A DNA stretch of 64,000 nucleotides from Aquimarina latercula DSM 2041 (lineage in GTDB: Bacteria; Bacteroidota; Bacteroidia; Flavobacteriales; Flavobacteriaceae). The notes beneath the pieces were generated by a model. It had not been told where the DNA came from. It searched no databases and saw only the letters and a list, made by a program, of their open reading frames with translations. Shown here piece by piece: positions 1-8,922 of the stretch; position 1 is the stretch's first letter; the number at the start of each line of letters is the position of its first letter. The position numbers and the translations under genes are program-made. Where the stretch lies: positions 1,399,780 through 1,463,779 of the forward strand of contig NZ_KE387185.1 in the NCBI RefSeq assembly GCF_000430645.1. Direction: 5' to 3'.

Positions 1-32
1 CGTAGATTGTAGATCAAAAAAATAAGGGATAT

Positions 33-2111
33 ATGGTAGCCTCAACAACTATAGAAAAAGAAGTTCTTAAAAAAGCATTTAGCACACTTTGTACTGCTAA
101 AAGCATGACAGAACTATATGAAGAAAATTTTAAAACAGTTTCAAAATATGTTCATGCGACATCAAGAGGTCATGAAGCAATTCAGATAGCAGTAGCTATG
201 CAATTATTGCCTCAAGATTATGTTTTTCCTTATTATAGAGATGATTCAATGTTATTAGGAATAGGGATGAGACCTTATGACTTAATGTTACAACTGTTAG
301 CAAAGAAAGATGATCCTTTTTCTGGTGGAAGAACCTATTACTCACATCCAAGTTTAAATGAGGATGATAAACCAAAAATCCCTCATCAATCCTCTGCTAC
401 AGGTATGCAGGCGATTCCTTCTACTGGTGTAGCACTGGGAATGCAGTATAAAGAGTTATTAAATATTCCACATAATGATTCCAGCAAGAGTGAGATAATA
501 AAAGCACCACTAGTGGTGTGTTCGTTAGGTGATGCTTCGGTAACAGAAGGAGAGATTGCAGAAGCTTTTCAAATGGCAGCTTTAAAGCAGTTACCAATAT
601 TATACGTTGTACAAGATAATGGATGGGATATTTCTGCCAATGAGAAAGAAACCAGAGCACAAAGTGCGTACGAATATGCTGCAGGATTTCATGGGTTAGA
701 AGCGATTACAATTGATGGAGCTAATTTTACAGAGAGTTATATAGCTGTTCAAAATGCTATTCGAATTATAAGAGAAGAACGAAGACCAATTTTAGTTCAC
801 GCAAGAGTACCTTTACTAAATCATCATACATCTGGAGTACGCATGGAATGGTATAGGGATGACCTGGAAGAAGCTCGTTCTAGAGACCCTTATCCGGTAT
901 TGCGAAATCAATTATTAGAAGCTGGTTTTACAGGTGATGAGTTAGATAGTTTGGAAGAGGAGGCTAAACAAACCGTTACTACAGATCTTCAGGAAGCAAT
1001 GAAAGCAGAAGATCCAAAACCAGAAGATTTGTTTACCCATGATTTCGCGCCTACTCCAATTACTGAAGAAAAAGGAGAACGATCTCCTTCTGATAAGGAT
1101 GAGGTAGTAATGGTAGATTGTGCTCTGTTTGCAGTAGAAGAGCTAATGAAGAAACATAAAGAGTGTTTATTATATGGACAAGACGTAGGAGGAAGATTAG
1201 GTGGAGTATTTAGAGAGGCAGCAACATTAGCGCAAAAGTTTGGTGATGAACGAGTTTTTAATACACCTATACAAGAAGCATTTATTGTAGGGTCTACTGT
1301 AGGAATGTCTGCTGTAGGCTTAAAACCAATTGTAGAAGTACAGTTTGCGGACTATATATGGCCAGGATTGAATCAGTTATTTACAGAAGTAAGTAGATCT
1401 TGTTATTTATCTAATGGTAAATGGCCTGTTTCTATGATTCTAAGAGTTCCGATAGGGGCATATGGAAGTGGAGGACCTTATCATTCCTCATCGGTAGAAT
1501 CCGTTGTTACTAATATAAGAGGTATTAAAATAGCTTATCCAAGTAACGGAGCAGACCTAAAAGGTTTAATGAAAGCGGCATATTACGATCCTAATCCCGT
1601 GGTGATTTTAGAACATAAAGGATTGTATTGGTCTAAGGTAAAAGGTACAGACGCTGCAAGAACTATAGAACCAGCAGAAGATTATATACTACCTTTTGGC
1701 AAAGCTAATGTAGTACAACAAATATGGCCTGAAGATGAGAAGGAGACGTTAACGGTAGTTACTTACGGAATGGGTGTACACTGGGCGCTGAATGCTTCTA
1801 AGGAGTTAAAAGAAGTTGTAGAAATAATAGATTTGCGAACACTATATCCATTAGATGAAGAAACTATAATGGAATCAGTAAAAAAGACAAAGAAGTGTTT
1901 GGTGGTAACAGAAGAACCAACTAATAATTCCTTCGCAAGAGCATTATCGGGAAAAATTCAGGAAGAATGTTTCCGATATCTTGATGCACCGGTGATGACT
2001 ATTGGTTCAGAGAATATGCCAGCAATCCCATTAAATAGTACATTAGAACAGACCATGATTCCTTCTACAGAAAAAGTAAAAACTAAGATAGAAGAGTTGT
2101 TGAGGTATTAA
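33..2111 (+). CDS. 2-oxoacid dehydrogenase E1, fused alpha and beta subunits
   Basis: This ThDP-dependent E1 decarboxylates a 2-oxo acid (probably branched-chain) and passes the acyl group to the lipoyl E2 of a cytoplasmic complex. Residues about 1-340 are the E1-alpha half, with the ThDP/Mg segment GDASVTEGEIAEAF and its partner QDNGWDIS. Residues about 360-692 are the E1-beta transketolase-like half, with LLYGQDVGGRLGG, FNTPIQEAFIVG and EVQFADYIWPG. Both halves are complete at 692 aa, the usual length of the single-chain form common in Bacteroidota. The start is the first ATG, 32 bases from the window edge, so any operon partner upstream is not visible. A hairpin with a T-run follows the stop. 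Substrate choice (branched-chain versus pyruvate) cannot be settled from sequence alone. Confidence 0.93.
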   Translation: MVASTTIEKEVLKKAFSTLCTAKSMTELYEENFKTVSKYVHATSRGHEAIQIAVAMQLLPQDYVFPYYRDDSMLLGIGMRPYDLMLQLLAKKDDPFSGGRTYYSHPSLNEDDKPKIPHQSSATGMQAIPSTGVALGMQYKELLNIPHNDSSKSEIIKAPLVVCSLGDASVTEGEIAEAFQMAALKQLPILYVVQDNGWDISANEKETRAQSAYEYAAGFHGLEAITIDGANFTESYIAVQNAIRIIREERRPILVHARVPLLNHHTSGVRMEWYRDDLEEARSRDPYPVLRNQLLEAGFTGDELDSLEEEAKQTVTTDLQEAMKAEDPKPEDLFTHDFAPTPITEEKGERSPSDKDEVVMVDCALFAVEELMKKHKECLLYGQDVGGRLGGVFREAATLAQKFGDERVFNTPIQEAFIVGSTVGMSAVGLKPIVEVQFADYIWPGLNQLFTEVSRSCYLSNGKWPVSMILRVPIGAYGSGGPYHSSSVESVVTNIRGIKIAYPSNGADLKGLMKAAYYDPNPVVILEHKGLYWSKVKGTDAARTIEPAEDYILPFGKANVVQQIWPEDEKETLTVVTYGMGVHWALNASKELKEVVEIIDLRTLYPLDEETIMESVKKTKKCLVVTEEPTNNSFARALSGKIQEECFRYLDAPVMTIGSENMPAIPLNSTLEQTMIPSTEKVKTKIEELLRY

Positions 2112-2133
2112 TCATATAGATAGGAAGTAAAAT

Positions 2134-2175
2134 AATAGTCTCATTTGTTGCATAACAGTTGAGGCTATTTTTTTT
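2134..2175 (+). terminator. Rho-independent terminator of the E1 gene
   Basis: AATAGTCTC (2134-2142) pairs with GAGGCTATT (2161-2169) with one G-T pair, followed by a T-run. It lies 23 bases after the E1 stop. Confidence 0.7.
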
Positions 2176-2273
2176 GTTTAAATCTTAAAAGTAAGAAATA
2201 GACTACATAAATAGCAATCATAGATGTTTAAATATGTTAAAACGCATTTATTTTAGATAAAATACACAAAAAA

Positions 2274-2304
2274 TTTGGTGGATTTAAAAAAAGCTGTATC
2301 TTTA
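2274..2304 (+). promoter_or_regulatory. Bacteroidota-type promoter of small RNA copy 1
   Basis: TTTG (2274-2277), exactly 19 bases, then TATCTTTA (2297-2304), close to the consensus TTTG-N19-TAnnTTTG. About 45 bases upstream are also shared with copy 2 and largely with copy 3. They include the inverted repeat ATTTTA-GA-TAAAAT, intact in copies 1 and 2 and a possible operator. Confidence 0.85.
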
Positions 2305-2309
2305 CACCA

Positions 2310-2440
2310 GAGTTAATGAGTTAGCGTTTTCATTCCCCCCAAGATGAAAACATTTAAAAAAAGTGAGTTTTAATTTTAGAATAAGCCCCTAAATTAAGAT
2401 GATTTGTGTGAAGAAAAAGAGCGTGGAGACGCTCTTTTTT
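2310..2440 (+). ncRNA. Small RNA, copy 1 of a three-copy family
   Basis: A predicted RNA of about 130 nt without an ORF, framed by its own promoter and a terminator. It has three hairpins. Stem 1 is GTTTTCAT (2326-2333) with ATGAAAAC (2344-2351), and its loop carries a run of C. Stem 2 is TTAATTTTAG (2370-2379) with CTAAATTAA (2389-2397), loop ending in CCC. The terminator is AAAAAGAGCGT (2414-2424), loop GGAG, ACGCTC and a T-run to 2440. Copies at 2620-2750 and 11276-11406 keep all three hairpins, and copy 2 changes two pairs of stem 1 on both sides. The C-rich loops suggest base pairing with G-rich mRNA sites (inference). Relation to the known flavo-1 or 6S-Flavo motifs could not be tested here. 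Confidence 0.82.
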
Positions 2441-2583
2441 GTTTTTCCAGTATTTTGTATGAATACACTGTAGTGTGTGTTATTTACAATTTTAATAAAA
2501 GAAAGAAAAAGACTACAAAATATTGTGTTTGTTTTTATTAAATATGTTAAAATGCATTTATTTTAGATAAAATACATAAAAAG

Positions 2584-2614
2584 TTTGGTAAATTTAAAAA
2601 AAGTTGTATCTTTA
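2584..2614 (+). promoter_or_regulatory. Promoter of small RNA copy 2
   Basis: TTTG (2584-2587), 19-base spacer, TATCTTTA (2607-2614), in the same arrangement as copy 1, with the same AT-rich upstream block and inverted repeat. Confidence 0.85.
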
Positions 2615-2619
2615 TATCA

Positions 2620-2750
2620 GAGTTAATGAGTTAGTACTTTCATTTTCCCCAAGATGAAAGTTTTTATAAAAAGTGAGTTTTAATTTTAGAATAAGCCCCT
2701 AAATTAAGATGATTTGTGTGAAGAAAAAGAGCGTGGAGACGCTCTTTTTT
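2620..2750 (+). ncRNA. Small RNA, copy 2 of a three-copy family
   Basis: A tandem copy starting 310 bases after copy 1. Stem 1 reads ACTTTCAT (2636-2643) and ATGAAAGT (2654-2661). Compared with copy 1 the outer pair is A-U instead of G-C and the next pair is C-G instead of U-A, so two double changes preserve the stem. The 3' half, from the linker through stem 2 and the terminator, is identical to copy 1. This pattern points to selection on RNA structure rather than a mere recent duplication. Confidence 0.82.
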
Positions 2751-2969
2751 GTTTTTCTAACTTTATTGGTTGAATTATCTATACTGCTAATACTTCCAAG
2801 AATGTAAAACTACTTGTTTTTTAAACTTAATTATTTTTTTTTATTCTTTAAACGAATGATTATCAATTTTTTGTAATTTAATTTGATTTTTGCTGAATAT
2901 TTTTTTAGGGTGTTTTGATAGATATATGTTTTAGGGTTGTAAAAATTTTAAAAACGTAAAAAAACAATC

Positions 2970-3395
2970 ATGAAAAAAATCATTTTATTATTAACCGTAG
3001 CCACTTCGATTATGTTTACATCTTGTAGTTCTGATGATGATAATTCTGGACCAGTAGATGCACAGGACAAATTTATTGGAGTTTGGAAAATAACTCAAGA
3101 GTTTGAAGATGGAGTAGAAGTGACTGTCGAAACCTGCGACTTACAGGATGTTCTTACAGTAACAGAAGATGAAAAATTTAGTGGGACCAGTCATGTTATG
3201 GAAAATGGTACTTGTGTATTGGAAGATACATTTACAGGTACTTGGGAAAACTTAGGGGATAATAAATACAAGATTACTTCGGATATGGATGGAGCTGAAG
3301 CTGTAGAAGCAACCATTACTTTTTCTGGTAATACAATGACAGCAGTAACCAATGATGAAGATGGTGAGTTTAAACAAATATTAACCAGAGTTTAA
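2970..3395 (+). CDS. Lipocalin-like lipoprotein
   Basis: A 141-aa secreted lipoprotein. The signal peptide ends in the lipobox FTSC (Cys about residue 19) and is followed by an acidic SSDDDNSG linker typical of exported Bacteroidota lipoproteins. The mature part has GVWKITQEF, then alternating beta strands and a TGTWE repeat of the first motif, as in the small lipocalin-like domain family. Two Cys (about residues 56 and 82) could form a disulfide. No catalytic residues are visible and the ligand is unknown. It is monocistronic and ends in a strong hairpin shared with the convergent receptor gene. Confidence 0.8.
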   Translation: MKKIILLLTVATSIMFTSCSSDDDNSGPVDAQDKFIGVWKITQEFEDGVEVTVETCDLQDVLTVTEDEKFSGTSHVMENGTCVLEDTFTGTWENLGDNKYKITSDMDGAEAVEATITFSGNTMTAVTNDEDGEFKQILTRV

Positions 3396-3401
3396 TATTT
3401 T

Positions 3402-3447
3402 TAATCAAAAACAAAACTGTATGTTTTTACAGTTTTGTTTTTGATTA
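3402..3447. terminator. Bidirectional terminator
   Basis: A perfect 20-bp stem (3402-3421 with 3428-3447) and a six-base loop, with A-rich and T-rich arms, between two convergent genes whose stops lie 54 bases apart. Confidence 0.85.
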
Positions 3448-3449
3448 TA

Positions 3450-6083
3450 CTAAAAATTGAATCGTAATACAATATCCGGTGTAAAACGTAAAGATTCATT
3501 TTGGGAAGTTTCTAAGGTTCTATTAAAATTAACGTCTGTAAACTCGCTGTAACTTTGTCCGATTATGTTTTTTCTATTGTAGAGGTTCCTGATAGAAACT
3601 CCTATCATACCATTCCAATCCTTTTCTTTATCTAGTTTAAAGCGATAAACTGCAGAAGCATCTAATCGATGATAATCTCTAAATCTACTAGAATTAATGC
3701 CATTTGGATCTATAGTACCTCCAAATATCGCAGCACTATCTGCTACAATTTTTGTGTATGGTCTTCCAGTAGCGTAGTTCCAACCAAGTGCAATTTCAAA
3801 CTTATTTATAGTTAGTGTTTGGGATAGATTAAAAACATGTCGTTGATCAAAATTCCCATTGTAGTACGTGTTTTGAACTAATGGAAACGAAGTTATTGTT
3901 TTACTCAGCGAATATCCAGCCCAAAACCTATAATTGTTGATTCTTTTTTTAATTAACAAATCAAAACCTATTCGTTCTTCTTCTCCATAAAATATATCAG
4001 TTTCAACATCATCTTGGGTAGCTATATCTAATATAAGATCACTAAGAGAAGAAACATCAGTTATTTTTTTGTAGTAACCCTCTAAATCAAAATTCCAGCC
4101 ATCGTATGTGTATAAGCCTCCAACCGTAAATTGCATACTCTTTAAAACTCTAATTCTAGGAGTATCTGGATTATTACTTGAAGAATTATTAGAAAGAATC
4201 CAAACATTATCAGAAACTGGTAATGTAGATAGTCTCCCATCTTCAGTACTAATATAAGTTAAGTAATTATTAAGTTGCTGATTCTTTAATTCAGCAGAAG
4301 TATTTATAGTGAAATTTTTAAACAACTCATAAGAAGCAAACATACGAGGCTCGATGAAAAAATCTTTTACATTACTTAATTGAGATGCTCGAAACCCTAA
4401 ATTAAGATAGGTTTTAGGTGTTTTGTATTGATATTCTGAGTATAGTGTATGATTGGTCCCATTGCCATCTAAAGTGTTTGGGTCATCTCCAAAACCTGTA
4501 TCGAATAATGCTTTATAACTTGATTCATTATACGAAAATTGATATCCCGTATGAAGGGAATGATTATTAACTAAAGGAAACCGAACAGAATATTCAAACC
4601 CTATATCTTTTACAGCATTTTCTATATTGGTACTTTCGTCTATATTATCATCTATTTTATTTAATATAAAGGAATACCTTTGATCATAGGATGAGAAGTA
4701 AAAATTGGCATTTTGGGATATAGAATTATTATAATTTTTATCCCAATTTATGCTCGCACCAATATTCCTTAGCTTTAGAACATCCTGAGTTTCATTTCGT
4801 TTATCATCAATAATGATGTTTTTTTTATTGTCAAGTCGATTTTCGGCAAGAATAGAACTGAACTTTATTGTAGAGGTACTGTCCGGATGCCAAACGAGTT
4901 TGAAATTAACATCAGAAAATGAAATATCATCTTCTCTAGATTCTTCTTCCGAGGTAACCTCGTCACCTACATCAGGAATTGTTGCTCTAGTATTTTGAAA
5001 AACTTTTCTTACCAGATTGTTATAAGCAATATTTTGGTAAACATCTGTTGTAGACCTTCTTCCTGCTAATAAGATACCAGCATTTTTAGAGATAGGCATT
5101 TTTAAATAAAGATCTCCGTGCGTTAAATTAATACCACCACCAGTTTTTATTTCTTCTATCACATCATCATCAGATTCTACAACGACTACTCCTGATATTC
5201 TATCTCCATAGCGAACACTGGTTCCACCTCTGTATACTTGTACATTTTTAGTAATAAAAGGGTTAAAAGTAGAAATTTGGTTAAAAAAATGACCGTTATG
5301 ATACATCTTAATTCCATCCCAAAGCACTAAATTTTGTCCAGGTGTTCCTCCACGAATATATAATCCAGCCGGATCTTCTGTGGGACTATTAATACCTGGA
5401 AGTAGCTGCAAACTTTGTAAAACATCTGGTTCTACAAGTCCAGGAAGAATACGAAGTTTTTTTGTAGATATATTTACCGACGCATCCTGATTTTTTTGGA
5501 TACCACCAGTAAGGTATTCTTTTACTAAAACCTGTCCTAGGCTCTGAATTTCTGGTTGTAATCTAATAGTATCACAAGAATTATTAGTCAATTCTGAAAT
5601 AGTAATTGTTTTGTTTTTATAACCAAAGTAAGATATACTAATGGAGTCAGAAGGGTGAAGTTGTAACTTAAAAACACCATTATTCTCGGTAAGACCAATA
5701 GTTTTTTTATTTAGGTGAATATCTGCTTGTGGAAGTTCAAATAGAGAGATAGCATCTACAACTATAGCACAAACATCTATAACTTTTTTGTTTTTTACTA
5801 AAATGAAATCTGTCTCACTTACTTTTTGTAATTCATAAGAAGTTTTTTGGGCTATTATTTCTTTAAGCGATATTATAGATAGATTCGCTTTTTGGAGTTC
5901 TAAAGATATATTCTTGATAGCCGTAACATCGTAGGAAAAATTGAATTTAAGTTGGTTCTCAAAGGCTTTTAGTATGTCCGTTAGAAGTTGTTTTTCATTT
6001 GTTACGGGTAATTTCACTTCTTGTGAATAACCAATAGTGATAGAGAAAAATATAAATAATGTAGTTAGTTTAAATAATCTCAC
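3450..6083 (-). CDS. TonB-dependent receptor with STN domain (copy B)
   Basis: An 877-aa outer-membrane receptor of the FecA-like signalling class. Order: signal peptide to about residue 20; STN domain about 28-100, which would contact the FecR anti-sigma factor; a carboxypeptidase-regulatory-like beta domain about 105-180; plug about 185-330 with LYIRGGTPGQN; and a beta-barrel ending in phenylalanine. The start is GTG: a TAA lies directly upstream in frame, and the paralogue at 6271-8922 uses the same GTG in the same context. The codons before the start resemble the last codons of fecR (ALRTK-stop versus SLKNK-stop), as if the duplication carried the end of fecR along. The ligand is unknown; no SusD partner or enzyme is nearby. 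Confidence 0.9.
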   Translation of the reverse strand: MRLFKLTTLFIFFSITIGYSQEVKLPVTNEKQLLTDILKAFENQLKFNFSYDVTAIKNISLELQKANLSIISLKEIIAQKTSYELQKVSETDFILVKNKKVIDVCAIVVDAISLFELPQADIHLNKKTIGLTENNGVFKLQLHPSDSISISYFGYKNKTITISELTNNSCDTIRLQPEIQSLGQVLVKEYLTGGIQKNQDASVNISTKKLRILPGLVEPDVLQSLQLLPGINSPTEDPAGLYIRGGTPGQNLVLWDGIKMYHNGHFFNQISTFNPFITKNVQVYRGGTSVRYGDRISGVVVVESDDDVIEEIKTGGGINLTHGDLYLKMPISKNAGILLAGRRSTTDVYQNIAYNNLVRKVFQNTRATIPDVGDEVTSEEESREDDISFSDVNFKLVWHPDSTSTIKFSSILAENRLDNKKNIIIDDKRNETQDVLKLRNIGASINWDKNYNNSISQNANFYFSSYDQRYSFILNKIDDNIDESTNIENAVKDIGFEYSVRFPLVNNHSLHTGYQFSYNESSYKALFDTGFGDDPNTLDGNGTNHTLYSEYQYKTPKTYLNLGFRASQLSNVKDFFIEPRMFASYELFKNFTINTSAELKNQQLNNYLTYISTEDGRLSTLPVSDNVWILSNNSSSNNPDTPRIRVLKSMQFTVGGLYTYDGWNFDLEGYYKKITDVSSLSDLILDIATQDDVETDIFYGEEERIGFDLLIKKRINNYRFWAGYSLSKTITSFPLVQNTYYNGNFDQRHVFNLSQTLTINKFEIALGWNYATGRPYTKIVADSAAIFGGTIDPNGINSSRFRDYHRLDASAVYRFKLDKEKDWNGMIGVSIRNLYNRKNIIGQSYSEFTDVNFNRTLETSQNESLRFTPDIVLRFNF

Positions 6084-6270
6084 TTAGTTCTTAGCGCTAG
6101 GTTTTTTTAATTTTTAAATATAACTATTATTAATGATTCTCGTATATGTTATAGTTTTTGAATCATACTCGCAGAGTTTTTTTTTAAAATATTAATCAGA
6201 GTATAGTAATGAATAAAACATATAAATAATGTAGCATCTACGATTATCCGCGGTCATTTTTTTAGATAAA

Positions 6271-8922
6271 TTAAAAATTAAAACGAAGAACAAAATCTGG
6301 AGTAAAACGTAAAGACTTATTTTCATAACCCTCAAGATAAAAATTGAAATTCTCATCTTGATTTTCTCTAAAACCCTGACTAATGGTGTTTTTCCTGTTA
6401 TATATATTCCTTAGTGAAATCCCAATCATTCCATTTGTATTTTTTGATGTACTTAGAGGAAATCTGTAGGTCACGGAGGCATCTAGTCTATGATATGGTT
6501 TAAATCGACTAGAATTAATACCTCTAGGGTCAATAACTCCACCATCTAGGTCGTTATCGTCTCTAAATATTTTAGTAAAAGGCCTTCCAGAAGCATAATT
6601 CCAGCCCAAAGCAAACTCAAATTGATTTACTTCTAAGGTCTGCGAAAGATTAAACACATGACGTTGATCATAACTGCCATCAAAATATGAATTTTGTACA
6701 AAAGGAAATGATGTAATGGTTTTACTTAGTGAGTAACCAGCCCAAAATCTATAATTGTTGATTCTTTTTTTTATTAAGAAATCAACTCCAATTCTTTCTT
6801 CTTTTCCGTAAAAAATAATAGTTTCATCATCATCAGGAACTGCTATATCTAGTACAAGATCACTTAATGAAGAAATGTCGGTTACTTTTTTGTAATATCC
6901 TTCTAAGTCAAAATTCCAGCCTTTGAAGGTATATAGAGCTCCTAACGTAAATTGCGCACTTTTTACCACTTTAATAAAAGGAACATTTACATTTTCATTA
7001 TTTGAAGAGTTATTAGAAAGAATCCAAACATTATCAGCAACAGGAAGTGTAGGAATTGTTCCAAATGCACTATTATACGTAAGATAGTTATTAAGTTGTT
7101 GGTTTTTTAGCTCTGCAGAAGTGTTGAGGGTAAAGTTATCCAATAATTCATAAGAAGAAAACATACGTGGTTCTATGAAAAATGAATTAGCGTTACTTAC
7201 TTGTGATCCTCTCAAACCAATATTTATAAATGTTTTAGAAGTCTTGTATTTGTATTCAGAATATATTGTGTGATTGGTCCCATTTCCATCAATAATAGAT
7301 CCTCCTTCCTCAAACCCAGTTTCATCAGAAAAAATGTTTTTCGTTTCAAACTCTGTTTGATTATAGGTAAATTGATATCCAATATCTAAAGATTGTTTTT
7401 TATTAAGTGGTAAATGTACAGTGTATTCTCCTCCTATATCTTGTACCTTATTATTGTTAATTAGACTTTCTGTTACATCATCACCAAAAGTTCGAGTTTC
7501 AATATTGTTATATCTTTGATCATAAGATGAGAAATAGAAGTTCACATTTTGATGTATACCTTCAAGATATTTTTTATCCCAATTTAAACTAAATCCAAAA
7601 TTTCTGATTTTAAGTATATCTTGAACTTTCGCTTCAAGATTAGCTTCTGAGACGATGACAGTTTTATTATTATCAAGTCTATTTTCTGCGAAGATAGAAC
7701 TGAACTTTATTGTGTTATTATCATTAGGTTTCCAAAGAATTTTAAAATTGCTATCAGAAAAAGAAAAATCATCTTCTCTACTACGTTCTTCTGATGTTGA
7801 TGTTTCGCCATTATCCGGAATGTTAGATCGCGTATTCTGGAATACCTTTCTTATTAGATTATTATAGGCTATATTTTGATAGACATCTGTTGTTGATCTC
7901 CGACCGGCCAGTAAAAACCCTATTTTTTTTGATAATGGGACTTTTAAATATGCATCTACATGTGTGAAATTAAGGCCTCCTCCAGTTTGTACTTTTTCCA
8001 AAAGATCATCGTCAGATTCTATAGCAACCACACCAGATATTCTATCTCCATAACGAACACTGGTACCACCTCTATATACAGTTACATTTTTGGTAATAAA
8101 TGGATTAAAGGTAGAGATTTGGTTAAAAAAATGACCACTCTGATACATTTTAATTCCATCCCAAAGCACTAAATTTTGTCCTGGTGTTCCTCCACGAATG
8201 TATAATCCAGCGGGATCTTCTGTAGGACTGTTAATACCAGGTAATAATTGCAAACTTTGTAAGACATCTGGTTCTACAAGTCCAGGAAGGATACGAAGTT
8301 TTTTTGTGGATATATTTACAGATGCATCTTGATTTTTTTGGATACCTCCAGTAAGGTATTCCTTTACTAAAACTTGTCCCAAACTTTGTATTTCCGGTTG
8401 TAGCCTAATAGTGTCGCAATTGGTGGTTAACGCAGAAGTTTTAATTGTTTTGTTTTGGTAACCTAGATATGAAATGGAGATAGTATCGGAAGGATTAAGT
8501 TGTAATTTAAAAATTCCTTTTTTATCAGTAACACCAATAGTTTTCTTATTTAAAAGTATATCTGCGTGCGGTAATTCGAATTTAGAAATCGCATCTATGA
8601 CAACAGCGCAGATATCTATAACTCTAGTATTTTTAATTAGAATGTAATCATTTTTATCTACTTTTTGTAGTAGATAAGAAGTCTGAAGTTCTATTGCTTT
8701 TTGCAATGATGTAATTGATAGTTTTTCTTCATCTATATTTAATACTATATTTTTTATAGCATCTACATCATAGGAGAAATTTATTTGTTGTTGATTCTCA
8801 AAAGTTTTTAGTACCTCTTCTAGAGATTTATAATCAGGTTCTTTTGATTGAATCACATCTTGTGAATAACCTAAAGCAGTATAGAAACAAATTAAAAATG
8901 TAGTTAGTTGAAATAATCTCAC
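6271..8922 (-). CDS. TonB-dependent receptor with STN domain (copy A)
   Basis: An 883-aa paralogue of the receptor downstream, with the same order: signal peptide, STN, regulatory-like domain, plug, barrel. From LRPEIQ-like residues through the plug to KMY the two proteins are almost residue-for-residue identical, while the barrel loops differ. The DNA under the identical part differs at many third positions, so the identity is kept by selection. Start GTG overlaps the fecR stop by four bases (GTGA), which suggests translational coupling. It forms an operon with the sigma factor and FecR upstream and the second receptor 187 bases downstream. Confidence 0.92.
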   Translation of the reverse strand: MRLFQLTTFLICFYTALGYSQDVIQSKEPDYKSLEEVLKTFENQQQINFSYDVDAIKNIVLNIDEEKLSITSLQKAIELQTSYLLQKVDKNDYILIKNTRVIDICAVVIDAISKFELPHADILLNKKTIGVTDKKGIFKLQLNPSDTISISYLGYQNKTIKTSALTTNCDTIRLQPEIQSLGQVLVKEYLTGGIQKNQDASVNISTKKLRILPGLVEPDVLQSLQLLPGINSPTEDPAGLYIRGGTPGQNLVLWDGIKMYQSGHFFNQISTFNPFITKNVTVYRGGTSVRYGDRISGVVAIESDDDLLEKVQTGGGLNFTHVDAYLKVPLSKKIGFLLAGRRSTTDVYQNIAYNNLIRKVFQNTRSNIPDNGETSTSEERSREDDFSFSDSNFKILWKPNDNNTIKFSSIFAENRLDNNKTVIVSEANLEAKVQDILKIRNFGFSLNWDKKYLEGIHQNVNFYFSSYDQRYNNIETRTFGDDVTESLINNNKVQDIGGEYTVHLPLNKKQSLDIGYQFTYNQTEFETKNIFSDETGFEEGGSIIDGNGTNHTIYSEYKYKTSKTFINIGLRGSQVSNANSFFIEPRMFSSYELLDNFTLNTSAELKNQQLNNYLTYNSAFGTIPTLPVADNVWILSNNSSNNENVNVPFIKVVKSAQFTLGALYTFKGWNFDLEGYYKKVTDISSLSDLVLDIAVPDDDETIIFYGKEERIGVDFLIKKRINNYRFWAGYSLSKTITSFPFVQNSYFDGSYDQRHVFNLSQTLEVNQFEFALGWNYASGRPFTKIFRDDNDLDGGVIDPRGINSSRFKPYHRLDASVTYRFPLSTSKNTNGMIGISLRNIYNRKNTISQGFRENQDENFNFYLEGYENKSLRFTPDFVLRFNF

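Noticed and set aside
421-660. Minus-strand ORF inside the E1 gene
   Set aside because: A shadow of a clear coding gene; the same holds for the other antisense ORFs inside recognised genes, such as 4813-4998, 22270-22740 and 41825-42127.
3450-8922. Recent gene conversion between the receptors
   Set aside because: Many synonymous differences under the identical plug sequence argue against recent exchange.
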